A stretch of DNA of 5,406 nucleotides from an uncultured Austwickia sp. (GTDB lineage Bacteria; Actinomycetota; Actinomycetes; Actinomycetales; Dermatophilaceae), in assembly GCA_934678955.1 (NCBI GenBank), contig CAKUSI010000274.1, positions 1-5,406 of the forward strand. Direction: 5' to 3'. The notes beneath the pieces were generated by a model, which made no database searches, was not told where the DNA came from, and saw only the letters and a list, made by a program, of their open reading frames with translations. The translations under genes were made by a program, and so were the position numbers. Shown here in pieces: positions 1-4,904 of this stretch. Every line of letters begins with the position of its first letter. The stretch's first letter is position 1.

Positions 1-72
1 CCCCGATAGCTCAGTCGGCAGAGCGTCTCCATGGTAAGGAGAAGGTCTAGGGTTCGATTCCCTATCGGGGCT
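1..72 (+). tRNA. tRNA-Thr (anticodon GGT), first base missing at window edge
   Basis: This is a threonine tRNA reading ACC and ACU codons. The cloverleaf folds without mismatches: D stem GCTC (9-12) with GAGC (21-24), anticodon stem TCTCC (26-30) with GGAGA (38-42) around loop ATGGTAA, and T stem TAGGG (48-52) with CCCTA (60-64) around TTCGATT. The anticodon GGT is at 33-35. The 3' acceptor strand TCGGGGC (65-71) needs a 5' G just before position 1, so one base lies outside the window. The discriminator base is T72 and no CCA is encoded. It lies 59 nt upstream of tRNA-Met and is probably co-transcribed with it. Confidence 0.96.
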
Positions 73-131
73 CAGGCTCACCCGCCGAGCAGTGTCGCTC
101 CCTGGAGTGCGGTTGCCGGGTGGGTGCCCTT

Positions 132-205
132 GGCGGGGTAGCTCAGGTGGTCAGAGCACACGACTCATAATCGTGGTGTCGCGGGTTCAAGTCCCGCCCT
201 CGCTA
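132..205 (+). tRNA. elongator tRNA-Met (anticodon CAT)
   Basis: This is a tRNA with a full cloverleaf. The acceptor GGCGGGG (132-138) pairs with CCTCGCT (198-204), with G-T wobbles at the first pair and at one inner pair. The anticodon stem CACGA (159-163) pairs with TCGTG (171-175) around loop CTCATAA, with CAT at 166-168. The T arm is GCGGG-TTCAAGT-CCCGC. The discriminator is A205 and no CCA is encoded. It is not the initiator, because the initiator's C1-A72 mismatch and three G-C pairs in the anticodon stem are absent. A CAT anticodon can also be tRNA-Ile2 (lysidine-modified), but the sequence resembles mycobacterial elongator Met tRNA and the position before rpmG matches that gene in other actinobacteria. 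Confidence 0.95.
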
Positions 206-261
206 CCGGTTCCACCGTCCGTTGTCAGTTCGCCCGCGAGTTTCGAAAGTCAGGTAGTCCC

Positions 262-432
262 GTGGCCAGCAAGACCGCCGACGTCCGCCCGAAGATCACC
301 CTCGCCTGCGTGGACTGCAAGCACCGCAACTACATCACGAAGAAGAACCGCCGCAACGACCCTGACCGGTTGGAGCTGTCGAAGTTCTGCCCGAACTGCG
401 GCAAGCACACCGCGCACCGCGAGACCCGCTGA
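262..432 (+). CDS. rpmG: 50S ribosomal protein L33, zinc-ribbon (C+) form
   Basis: A 56-residue protein of the large ribosomal subunit, usual length for bL33. The central [13 protein letters not shown] stretch and the C-terminal HTAHRETR ending are typical of the family. Two CxxC pairs (C16/C19 and C43/C46) form a zinc ribbon, so this is the zinc-dependent C+ paralogue; actinobacteria often also carry a zinc-free copy under Zur control elsewhere. The start is GTG, with a weak AGG (252-254) 7 nt upstream. The gene begins 56 nt after tRNA-Met, and no promoter is evident between them, which suggests a joint tRNA-mRNA transcript cut by tRNA processing. A hairpin followed by TTT downstream probably ends the unit. 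Confidence 0.97.
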   Translation: MASKTADVRPKITLACVDCKHRNYITKKNRRNDPDRLELSKFCPNCGKHTAHRETR

Positions 433-458
433 CGGCAGCACCGTCTGCCTCGCGTCAC

Positions 459-484
459 GGCCGTCCCGACCCGGGGCGGCCTTT
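459..484 (+). terminator. probable Rho-independent terminator after rpmG
   Basis: GGCCGTCCC (459-467) pairs over all 9 positions, including one G-T wobble, with GGGGCGGCC (473-481) around the 5-nt loop GACCC. It is followed at once by TTT. The U run is short, as is common in actinobacteria. It lies 27 nt after the rpmG stop and before the presumed hadA promoter, so it would separate the tRNA/rpmG transcript from hadAB. Confidence 0.65.
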
Positions 485-513
485 CGCGTGCGCCGCGGCG
501 CCGCCGCGGGTAC

Positions 514-527
514 TAGGGTCGTCGCCA
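514..527 (+). promoter_or_regulatory. candidate -10 box and leaderless start of hadA
   Basis: TAGGGT (514-519) fits the actinobacterial TAnnnT -10 pattern. It ends 7 nt before the A of the hadA ATG at 527, which is the spacing expected if transcription starts at the start codon itself. There is no convincing Shine-Dalgarno sequence in front of this ATG, which agrees with a leaderless mRNA. No good -35 hexamer is visible. This call is inferred from spacing and motif only. Confidence 0.45.
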
Positions 528-994
528 TGTCCGTGAACACCGCGTTCCAGGGCCGGGTGTATCCGCCGAGTCCCCCGTACGCCGTCGGCCGCGAATCCGT
601 CCGCGAATTCGCCGCGGCCGTGGGGGCCCGTTCGCCGCTGCATCGCGAGGTGGAGGCGGCGAAGGCCGCCGGATACGCCGACGTCGTGGCTCCGCCCACA
701 TACGCGGTCGTGATCGCCCAACGCTGCGAGGCGCAGTACGTCGGAGATCCCGACTCCGGGATCGACTTCTCCCGCGTCGTGCACGCCGAGGAACAGTTCA
801 CGTATGCCCGGCCGATCGTGGCAGGGCAGGAAGTGGTGGGCACGCTGCACGTCGAACGGGTGCGCGAGGTGGGCGGCCACGCCATGATCACGACGCGAGT
901 GGAGTTGTCGGAGGGGCCGGAGCGGCCGGACGGTTCCCATGTGCTGGGCTCGGTGACGTCGACGCTGGTGGTTCGCGGGGAGGATGGCGCGTGA
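527..994 (+). CDS. hadA: HadA-like MaoC_dehydratas_N family protein, (3R)-hydroxyacyl-thioester dehydratase subunit
   Basis: A 155-residue single hot-dog-fold protein, the usual length for HadA. It has the family's N-terminal pattern: YxVGRExVREFAxAVGxRSPLH at about 18-39, then a GYxDVVAPPTY loop around 49-59, and a later ARPIVAGQEVVGTLHVERV strand region at about 97-115. In mycobacteria HadA stabilises substrate binding and pairs with HadB, which supplies the catalytic residues, to dehydrate 3-hydroxyacyl-ACP in FAS-II. HadA itself lacks the D-x4-H catalytic motif, and none is seen here. The next gene overlaps it by 4 nt (GTGA) and encodes the HadB-like partner, so the two are translationally coupled. 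In actinomycetes without mycolic acids the physiological substrate of this pair is not settled. The ATG at 527 is the only sensible start. Confidence 0.88.
   Translation: MSVNTAFQGRVYPPSPPYAVGRESVREFAAAVGARSPLHREVEAAKAAGYADVVAPPTYAVVIAQRCEAQYVGDPDSGIDFSRVVHAEEQFTYARPIVAGQEVVGTLHVERVREVGGHAMITTRVELSEGPERPDGSHVLGSVTSTLVVRGEDGA
977..984 (+). promoter_or_regulatory. strong ribosome binding site for hadB inside the 3' end of hadA
   Basis: GGGGAGGA lies 6 nt before the GTG at 991 and is embedded in the last codons of hadA. It fixes the GTG as the hadB start and supports coupled translation across the GTGA overlap. Confidence 0.8.
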
Positions 995-1461
995 GTGGCG
1001 AGGAAGGACGGGTTCGGCGCCGTACGGTGGCCGAAGTGGAGGCAGGGCAGGAATTCGGTCCGTTGGTGGTCGACGTGGACCGGCCTCGGCTGGTGGCGTA
1101 TGCGGCCGCGTCCGGCGACCACAACCGCATCCACTGGGACGAGGCGTTCGCGCGGTCGGTGGGGCTGCCCGATGTGATCGCGCACGGGATGTGGACGATG
1201 GGGGCGGCGGCCGAGCTGGTGGCCGACTGGGCCGGGGACCCGGCCGCGGTCGTCGACGTCCGGACGAAGTTCACCGCCCCGGTGGTCGTGCCGTGGGAGG
1301 GGGGGGCCAAGATCGAGGTCCGCGGCACGGTCAAGAAGGTGACGTCGGCCGCGGAGAGTGCTCCGGCCTCGGCCCTGGTCGATCTGGCCGTGACCTGCGA
1401 CGGCGAGAAGGTGCTGACCCGTGCCCAGGCCGTCGTCTTGCTGGCCGCGGACGCGGGCTGA
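991..1461 (+). CDS. hadB: HadB-like MaoC (R)-specific hydratase/dehydratase, catalytic subunit
   Basis: A 156-residue protein with a hot-dog fold of the MaoC/hydratase-2 type. The signature YAAASGDHNRIHWDEAFA starts at Y37. D43 and H48 are in the D-x4-H spacing of the catalytic pair of (R)-specific enoyl hydratases, and it is followed by IAHGM around residues 63-67. The C-terminal half (TKFTAPVVVPWEGG onward) matches the second part of the fold. Known HadB proteins form a heterodimer with HadA and dehydrate (3R)-hydroxyacyl-ACP in FAS-II of mycolate producers. Here the same order is kept but no hadC follows; murB starts 109 nt later. The frame passes through a run of eight G at 1299-1306 and stays open. 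The start is GTG, set by the strong ribosome binding site upstream. Confidence 0.92.
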   Translation: MSGEEGRVRRRTVAEVEAGQEFGPLVVDVDRPRLVAYAAASGDHNRIHWDEAFARSVGLPDVIAHGMWTMGAAAELVADWAGDPAAVVDVRTKFTAPVVVPWEGGAKIEVRGTVKKVTSAAESAPASALVDLAVTCDGEKVLTRAQAVVLLAADAG

Positions 1462-1497
1462 GCGCGTCGTCCGGCACGGATCGTCGATCGACGTCGT

Positions 1498-1526
1498 GGC
1501 CCCGGCTGACCTGGAGTCACGGGGCC
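1498..1526 (+). other. stable hairpin between hadB and murB
   Basis: GGCCCCG (1498-1504) pairs perfectly with CGGGGCC (1520-1526). Inside it TGAC (1507-1510) pairs with GTCA (1516-1519) around the loop CTGGA, with a 2-nt GC bulge on the left side. There is no T run, so a classical intrinsic terminator is not supported. It could be a U-less actinobacterial terminator for hadAB, or an mRNA structure in the murB leader. Confidence 0.5.
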
Positions 1527-1570
1527 CCAGCCTGCACGCAGGCCCGACATCGTGAGGAGCGGCCTCTCTC

Positions 1571-2653
1571 ATGCCTGAAGAGCGTCCAGTACCCCTGAGC
1601 GAACTGACCACGATGCGCGTCGGCGGCGCTCCGAGCGCGCTGCGCGTGGCGCTCACCGCCGACGAGCTGATCGAGATCGTCAGAGACCTCGATGCGAACG
1701 GGGAGCGGCTGCTGCTGGTCTCCGGCGGTTCGAACCTCCTGGTGGCCGACGCGGGGTTCGAGGGCACCGTCGTGCGTGTAGGCAGCCGCGGGATCACGCT
1801 CGGATCGGCGGACCTGTGCGGCGGGGTGATCGTGACGGTGGCGGCGGGGGAGTCCTGGGACGACTTCGTGAGTTACTGCGTCGAGCAGGGCTGGGCCGGC
1901 ATCGAGGCGCTGTCCGGGATTCCGGGCCTGGTCGGGGCGACCCCCATCCAGAACGTGGGCGCCTACGGTCAAGAGGTCGCCCAGACCATCTGGTCGGTGC
2001 GGGTGTGGGACCGCGCGGACCGGGCGGTGCGCACGTTTGCCAACGCCGACTGTGGCTTCGCCTATCGCACCTCGCGATTCAAGGGTGCGGACCGGTACGT
2101 CGTGCTGGACGTGACGTTCCAGCTCGAGGTGGCGGACCTGAGCCGACCGATCGCCTACGGCGACCTGGCGGCCGGTCTCGGCGTCGAGCTGGGAGCCCGG
2201 GTGCCGCTGGCGAGGGCCCGCGAGGCCGTGCTGGAGCAGCGGCGGCGGCGCGGCATGGTGCTCGACGACGCAGATCACGACACGTGGAGCTGCGGGTCGT
2301 TCTTCACGAACCCGATCCTGACCCCCGGGGAGTACGAGTCGCTGACCTTGCGAGTCCGGGAACACTTGGGCTCAGAGGCGATTCCGCCGCGGTTCCCGGC
2401 GGGCGTGCCCGGCGCCCCGGAGGCGGTGAAGACGAGCGCGGCCTGGCTGATCGATCGTGCCGGCTTTGCTAAGGGGTACGGCCTGCCCGGCCCCGCGGCC
2501 TTGTCCACCAAACATGTACTGGCGCTGACCAACCGCGGCGGCGCATCGGCCGAGGAGTTGATCGCCCTGGCGCGTCGCGTGCGCGACGGCGTCCGGGACG
2601 TCTTCGACGTGGAGTTGGTGAACGAGCCGGTCCTGGTGGGCCTGGAACTCTGA
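1571..2653 (+). CDS. murB: UDP-N-acetylenolpyruvoylglucosamine reductase
   Basis: A 360-residue cytosolic FAD enzyme that uses NADPH to reduce UDP-GlcNAc-enolpyruvate to UDP-MurNAc, the second committed step of peptidoglycan precursor synthesis. Family landmarks: LTTMRVGG at 12-19, the FAD-binding GGSNLLVAD at 52-60, LSGIPGLVGATPIQNVGAYG at 114-133, and YRTSRFK at 165-171. GSFFTNP (S243) is the proton-donating serine, and VNEP (E352) lies near the C-terminus. R166, S243 and E352 correspond to E. coli R159, S229 and E325, so the active site is intact. The YR motif and the inserted segment before GSFF indicate the type I form. GAGGAG at 1554-1559 is a ribosome binding site, with rather long (11 nt) spacing to the ATG. 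The gene follows hadB on the same strand and converges with the add-like gene. Confidence 0.97.
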   Translation: MPEERPVPLSELTTMRVGGAPSALRVALTADELIEIVRDLDANGERLLLVSGGSNLLVADAGFEGTVVRVGSRGITLGSADLCGGVIVTVAAGESWDDFVSYCVEQGWAGIEALSGIPGLVGATPIQNVGAYGQEVAQTIWSVRVWDRADRAVRTFANADCGFAYRTSRFKGADRYVVLDVTFQLEVADLSRPIAYGDLAAGLGVELGARVPLARAREAVLEQRRRRGMVLDDADHDTWSCGSFFTNPILTPGEYESLTLRVREHLGSEAIPPRFPAGVPGAPEAVKTSAAWLIDRAGFAKGYGLPGPAALSTKHVLALTNRGGASAEELIALARRVRDGVRDVFDVELVNEPVLVGLEL

Positions 2654-2681
2654 GTCCACCCCCCACTCCGGGCTCGCCCCC

Positions 2682-2699
2682 TCCCGCCCGTGAGCGGGA
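2682..2699 (+). other. short hairpin downstream of murB
   Basis: TCCCGC (2682-2687) pairs with GCGGGA (2694-2699) around the loop CCGTGA, 28 nt after the murB stop. It has only six pairs and no T run. It may assist murB transcript ending, but the evidence is weak. Confidence 0.3.
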
Positions 2700-2724
2700 T
2701 CGGCGGCGACCTCGTGTCTCGGCA

Positions 2725-2730
2725 TATGAT
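2725..2730 (+). promoter_or_regulatory. candidate -10 box upstream of the palindromic element
   Basis: TATGAT matches the consensus -10 at five of six positions and stands out in the GC-rich surroundings. It would place a transcription start near 2737, about 9 nt before the inverted repeat at 2746. No recognisable -35 box lies 16-18 nt upstream and there is no extended TGn motif, so the call is tentative. Confidence 0.25.
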
Positions 2731-2745
2731 CCAGATCCGACGACA

Positions 2746-2856
2746 TGTTCCGAGCGACCTACTCGATCGCTCCGCGACGCGATGCGTGATGACAAACCCG
2801 CTGGCAGAAGGAGTCTCTCCTTCTGAGAGGAACGATCAAGTAGGTCGCTCGGAACA
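2746..2856. repeat. 111-bp palindromic element with 26-bp inverted-repeat ends
   Basis: The left arm (2746-2771) begins TGTTCCGAGCGACCTACT. The right arm (2831-2856) is its exact reverse complement over those 18 bases, then matches again at GATCG, giving 24 of 26 positions. Symmetry stops sharply at both outer ends (A2745 against C2857). The 59-bp centre contains a separate perfect 9-bp hairpin. GC content is about 58%, well below the neighbouring genes. No flanking target duplication is obvious. A MITE-like miniature transposable element, a bidirectional terminator serving the two converging genes, or a structured RNA would all fit. The inverted repeat itself is certain; its identity is not. 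Confidence 0.75.
2805..2825. repeat. perfect hairpin inside the palindromic element
   Basis: CAGAAGGAG (2805-2813) is the reverse complement of CTCCTTCTG (2817-2825), with a 3-nt loop TCT. It sits in the centre of the larger inverted repeat and would give a branched fold. CTCTC (2815-2819) can instead pair with GAGAG (2825-2829), an alternative excluding the first hairpin. Confidence 0.7.
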
Positions 2857-3021
2857 CTGGCGAGCGTTCTTGCTGGACTCATTCTCCGATCGGTGAGACA
2901 CAGGCCCGTCCGGAGCAGTGCCAAACCCGTGGGGAGCGCGCGAGTCGCCGCTTCGCTGTCGATCCAGCCGCCCTCACTGTGGCCCTGCCGTCTTCTCTGC
3001 CGAACCGGACGCCTTCGCCGG

Positions 3022-4059
3022 TCAGTTGGGGTCGGGCGACGCCAACCAGTCGTCGACTCCGCGCAAGAGCCGGGCGCCCAGTTCTTGGGGGGCGCGGCTT
3101 GACTCGATCGAACTGCGGGCCAGATCGGCGAGCTCAGCGTCGTCGAAGCCGTGCACGCGGCGCGCGATCTCGTATTGATCCACCAGCCGCGAACCGAACA
3201 GCAGTGGGTCGTCCGCGGCGAGAGTCACCTTCGCTCCGGCCGCGACCAGCCGCCGCAGCGGCACGGCCGACGGGTTCGGGTAGACGCCGAGAGCCACATT
3301 GCTGCCGGGGCACACCTCGAGCGCGACCTGCTGGGCGACGACCCGGTGCAGCACAGCCGGATCCTCCACGGAACGGACGCCGTGCCCGATCCGGTCCGGA
3401 CGCAAGTGGTCCAGCGTGGCGGCGACCGCGTCCGCGCCGAGCAGCTCACCACCGTGCGGCATCAGCGCCAGGCCCGCATTGCGGGCGATGCGGAAGGCGG
3501 GGCCGAACTCTTCGGTGTCGCCGCGCCGCTCGTCGTTCGACAGGCCGAATCCGACGACCTTGCCCGGCCCGTCGCCCGCGTGTCGCGCCGCCAGCCGCGC
3601 CAGCGTGCGGGCGTCGAGCGGATGCCGGATGCGACTGGCCGCCACGATGATGCCCACCCCGGTGCGCAGGACACGGGAGACCGCTTCCGCCTCGTCGAGC
3701 ACGATCTCAAGGGCGGCGGTCAGGCCGCCGACGTGCGGTCCGTAACTCGTGGGGTCGATCTGCAGTTCCAACCACCCGGAGCCCTCGGCCGCGTCGTCGA
3801 CGGCCGCCTCACGCACAATCCGCCGCATGTCCCCCTCGCTGCGGACGCAGCCACGGGCGGCGTCGTAGAGTCGCTGGAAGCGGAACCAGCCGCGGCTGTC
3901 AGAGGACTCGGTGAGCGGCGGTGGCCAGTGCTCGGTGAGCGCACGCGGTAGGCGCATCCCGTGAGAGTCCGCGAGCTCCACCAGCGTGGTGAACCGCATC
4001 GAGCCCGTGAAGTGCAGGTGAAGGTGCGCTTTCGGCAGGACGGACAGGGATCGGCTCAC
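3022..4059 (-). CDS. add: adenosine deaminase-family protein (adenosine or related 6-aminopurine nucleoside deaminase)
   Basis: A 345-residue zinc hydrolase of the adenosine/AMP deaminase superfamily. All active-site residues keep the spacing of mouse ADA: HLHLHF gives metal ligands H12 and H14, HGGE gives ligand H202 and catalytic E205, GHG gives H226, and ADDP gives metal ligand D283 and D284. LEVCPGSN at 247-254 is another family motif. It differs from classical ADA in HGGE for HAGE and CPGSN for CPTSN, so it belongs to an actinobacterial ADA-like branch. Adenosine is the default substrate, but some ADA-like proteins act on other compounds such as 6-aminodeoxyfutalosine. The GTG at 4059 is chosen because it leaves a short lead before HLHLHF. 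An in-frame ATG at 4125 would add 22 residues, and neither start has a clear ribosome binding site. It converges with murB and diverges from tRNA-Trp. Confidence 0.9.
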   Translation of the reverse strand: MSRSLSVLPKAHLHLHFTGSMRFTTLVELADSHGMRLPRALTEHWPPPLTESSDSRGWFRFQRLYDAARGCVRSEGDMRRIVREAAVDDAAEGSGWLELQIDPTSYGPHVGGLTAALEIVLDEAEAVSRVLRTGVGIIVAASRIRHPLDARTLARLAARHAGDGPGKVVGFGLSNDERRGDTEEFGPAFRIARNAGLALMPHGGELLGADAVAATLDHLRPDRIGHGVRSVEDPAVLHRVVAQQVALEVCPGSNVALGVYPNPSAVPLRRLVAAGAKVTLAADDPLLFGSRLVDQYEIARRVHGFDDAELADLARSSIESSRAPQELGARLLRGVDDWLASPDPN

Positions 4060-4196
4060 GAGTGTCAGTGTGGTGCAGGGCGGCGCTCGCGCCGCGCAGG
4101 CCCGCCCCCTCGGCCGGGCGGCCATCTCGACGAACGATGCTGACCGTGAGGCGTTCTCCCGGGCTTCGGACGCGCCCGCGCGCCGTCGGGATGTGG

Positions 4197-4227
4197 TTGG
4201 CCTTCCGCCGGGCACCTCACGTATGCT
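4197..4227 (+). promoter_or_regulatory. candidate promoter for tRNA-Trp/secE/nusG
   Basis: TTGGCC (4197-4202) resembles the -35 box, and TATGCT (4222-4227) matches the -10 pattern TAnnnT. They are separated by 19 nt, slightly long. Transcription would start near 4234 and give a leader of about 53 nt before the mature tRNA. It lies in the divergent gap between add and tRNA-Trp, where a plus-strand promoter is expected. Confidence 0.45.
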
Positions 4228-4286
4228 TCCTTGCGGACCTGTTCTCCTCTGCTGGCCGCGGGCGGGCGCGGGAGGGACGAGTCCGA

Positions 4287-4359
4287 AGGGCAGTGGCTCA
4301 ATTGGCAGAGCACCGGTCTCCAAAACCGGCGGTTGGGGGTTCGAGTCCCTCCTGCCCTG
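4287..4359 (+). tRNA. tRNA-Trp (anticodon CCA)
   Basis: A complete cloverleaf. The acceptor AGGGCAG (4287-4293) pairs with CTGCCCT (4352-4358). The D stem is GCTC/GAGC. The anticodon stem CCGGT (4313-4317) pairs with ACCGG (4325-4329) around CTCCAAA, with CCA at 4320-4322. The T stem GGGGG pairs with CCCTC around TTCGAGT. The discriminator is G4359, as expected for tryptophan, and no CCA is encoded. A tRNA-Trp directly before secE-nusG is a conserved actinobacterial arrangement. Confidence 0.97.
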
Positions 4360-4497
4360 CGCAGTGCCATCCCGCGCGGGTGGTTTCCGCGTTCCGCGGT
4401 CGCCGCCGGGGGACGGATGCCGATCATGTCGGCGCGGGTCGGCGCCAACCAGGCGTCGGTCCGGTGGAAAGGCGGTACGACCGGCCGCCGCCCGAGT

Positions 4498-4503
4498 AGG
4501 GAG
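4498..4503 (+). promoter_or_regulatory. ribosome binding site deciding the secE start
   Basis: AGGGAG lies 9 nt before the GTG at 4513 and only 3 nt before another in-frame GTG at 4507. The first spacing is workable and the second is too short, so 4513 is preferred. Confidence 0.55.
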
Positions 4504-4512
4504 TGAGTGAAG

Positions 4513-4791
4513 GTGGCCGACGAGAGCGTGACCGGCTCGCGCGGATCCGTGGCCGCGGGCGACGGAGATCCGGCGAAGGGCACATCCAGGGGGGGGACCC
4601 CTTCGGTGGGTCGCTACCTGCGGCAGATCCTCGACGAGTTGCGCAAGGTCGTGCGGCCCACCCGGACGGAGTGGACCACCTACACGATCGTCGTCATCGT
4701 CTTCGTGGTCGCGGTCATGGCGTATGTGTTCGGGCTCGACAGCCTCATCACGAGGGTCGTGTTCTGGGTCTTCGCCGGGAGCGGTTCGTAG
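4513..4791 (+). CDS. secE: preprotein translocase subunit SecE
   Basis: A 92-residue single-span membrane subunit that clamps SecY in the SecYEG channel. Residues 1-32 are a hydrophilic, Gly/Ser-rich lead of low conservation. Residues 33-54 (GRYLRQILDELRKVVRPTRT and onward) form the amphipathic surface helix with the conserved K-V-x-x-P-T-R/x-x-E-W motif. Residues about 57-75 are the transmembrane helix, and a short C-terminal hydrophobic tail (LITRVVFWVF) follows. The single-span form is normal for non-enteric bacteria. An in-frame GTG at 4507 would add two residues. It lies downstream of tRNA-Trp and 113 nt before nusG, the standard secE-nusG pair. The frame includes a run of eight G at 4589-4596. 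Confidence 0.95.
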   Translation: MADESVTGSRGSVAAGDGDPAKGTSRGGTPSVGRYLRQILDELRKVVRPTRTEWTTYTIVVIVFVVAVMAYVFGLDSLITRVVFWVFAGSGS

Positions 4792-4805
4792 CCACAACGC
4801 AGCCC

Positions 4806-4834
4806 GGCCTGAGGTCGTCTGTGCGCCCCAGGCC
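4806..4834 (+). other. hairpin in the secE-nusG spacer
   Basis: GGCCTGAGG (4806-4814) pairs with CCCCAGGCC (4826-4834), eight of nine pairs, around an 11-nt loop. No T run follows, so full termination is unlikely in this operon. An RNA processing or attenuation role is possible but unproven. Confidence 0.35.
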
Positions 4835-4904
4835 TGCGGGAAGGGTCCTCCGGCCGCCGCACCGCCCGCCCCAGGAAGCAAGCGTGAGGAAGAAGGTCTC
4901 AGCA

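Larger units (their letters stand above)
2654..3021. other. 368-bp non-coding region between convergent murB and add
   Basis: No gene is supported here. The stretch holds a small hairpin after murB, an AT-richer patch with TATGAT, and the 111-bp palindromic element at 2746-2856. From 2857 to 3021 there is only short dyad symmetry such as CCGATCGG near 2885-2892, and no convincing terminator for the minus-strand add gene. Small open frames crossing the palindrome exist on both strands, but they lack ribosome binding sites and recognisable products. Confidence 0.7.

Noticed and set aside
132..205. tRNA-Ile2 or initiator tRNA-Met as the identity of the CAT tRNA
   Set aside because: Initiator features are absent, and sequence and context fit the elongator tRNA before rpmG; the Ile2 option cannot be excluded without comparing all CAT tRNAs of the genome.
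92..526. Plus-strand open frame running into hadA from 92
   Set aside because: It crosses tRNA-Met and overlaps rpmG in another frame; only the part from the ATG at 527 resembles a known family.
250..1797. Long minus-strand open frame (515 codons) opposite rpmG, hadA and hadB
   Set aside because: It lies antisense to three well-supported genes, is Arg/Pro-rich low-complexity translation typical of GC-rich shadow frames, and has no recognisable domain.
2740..2862. Integron attC site as an explanation for the palindrome
   Set aside because: The outer ends do not show the RYYYAAC and GTTRRRY core boxes, and no integrase or cassette genes are present.
2690..2896. Small plus-strand frame of 68 codons across the palindrome, with a related minus-strand frame
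   Set aside because: The shared peptide stretches on both strands are a by-product of the inverted repeat; there is no ribosome binding site and no known product.
2857..3021. Intrinsic terminator for the minus-strand add gene
   Set aside because: No stem of useful length followed by a T run on the minus strand was found; only short dyads are present.
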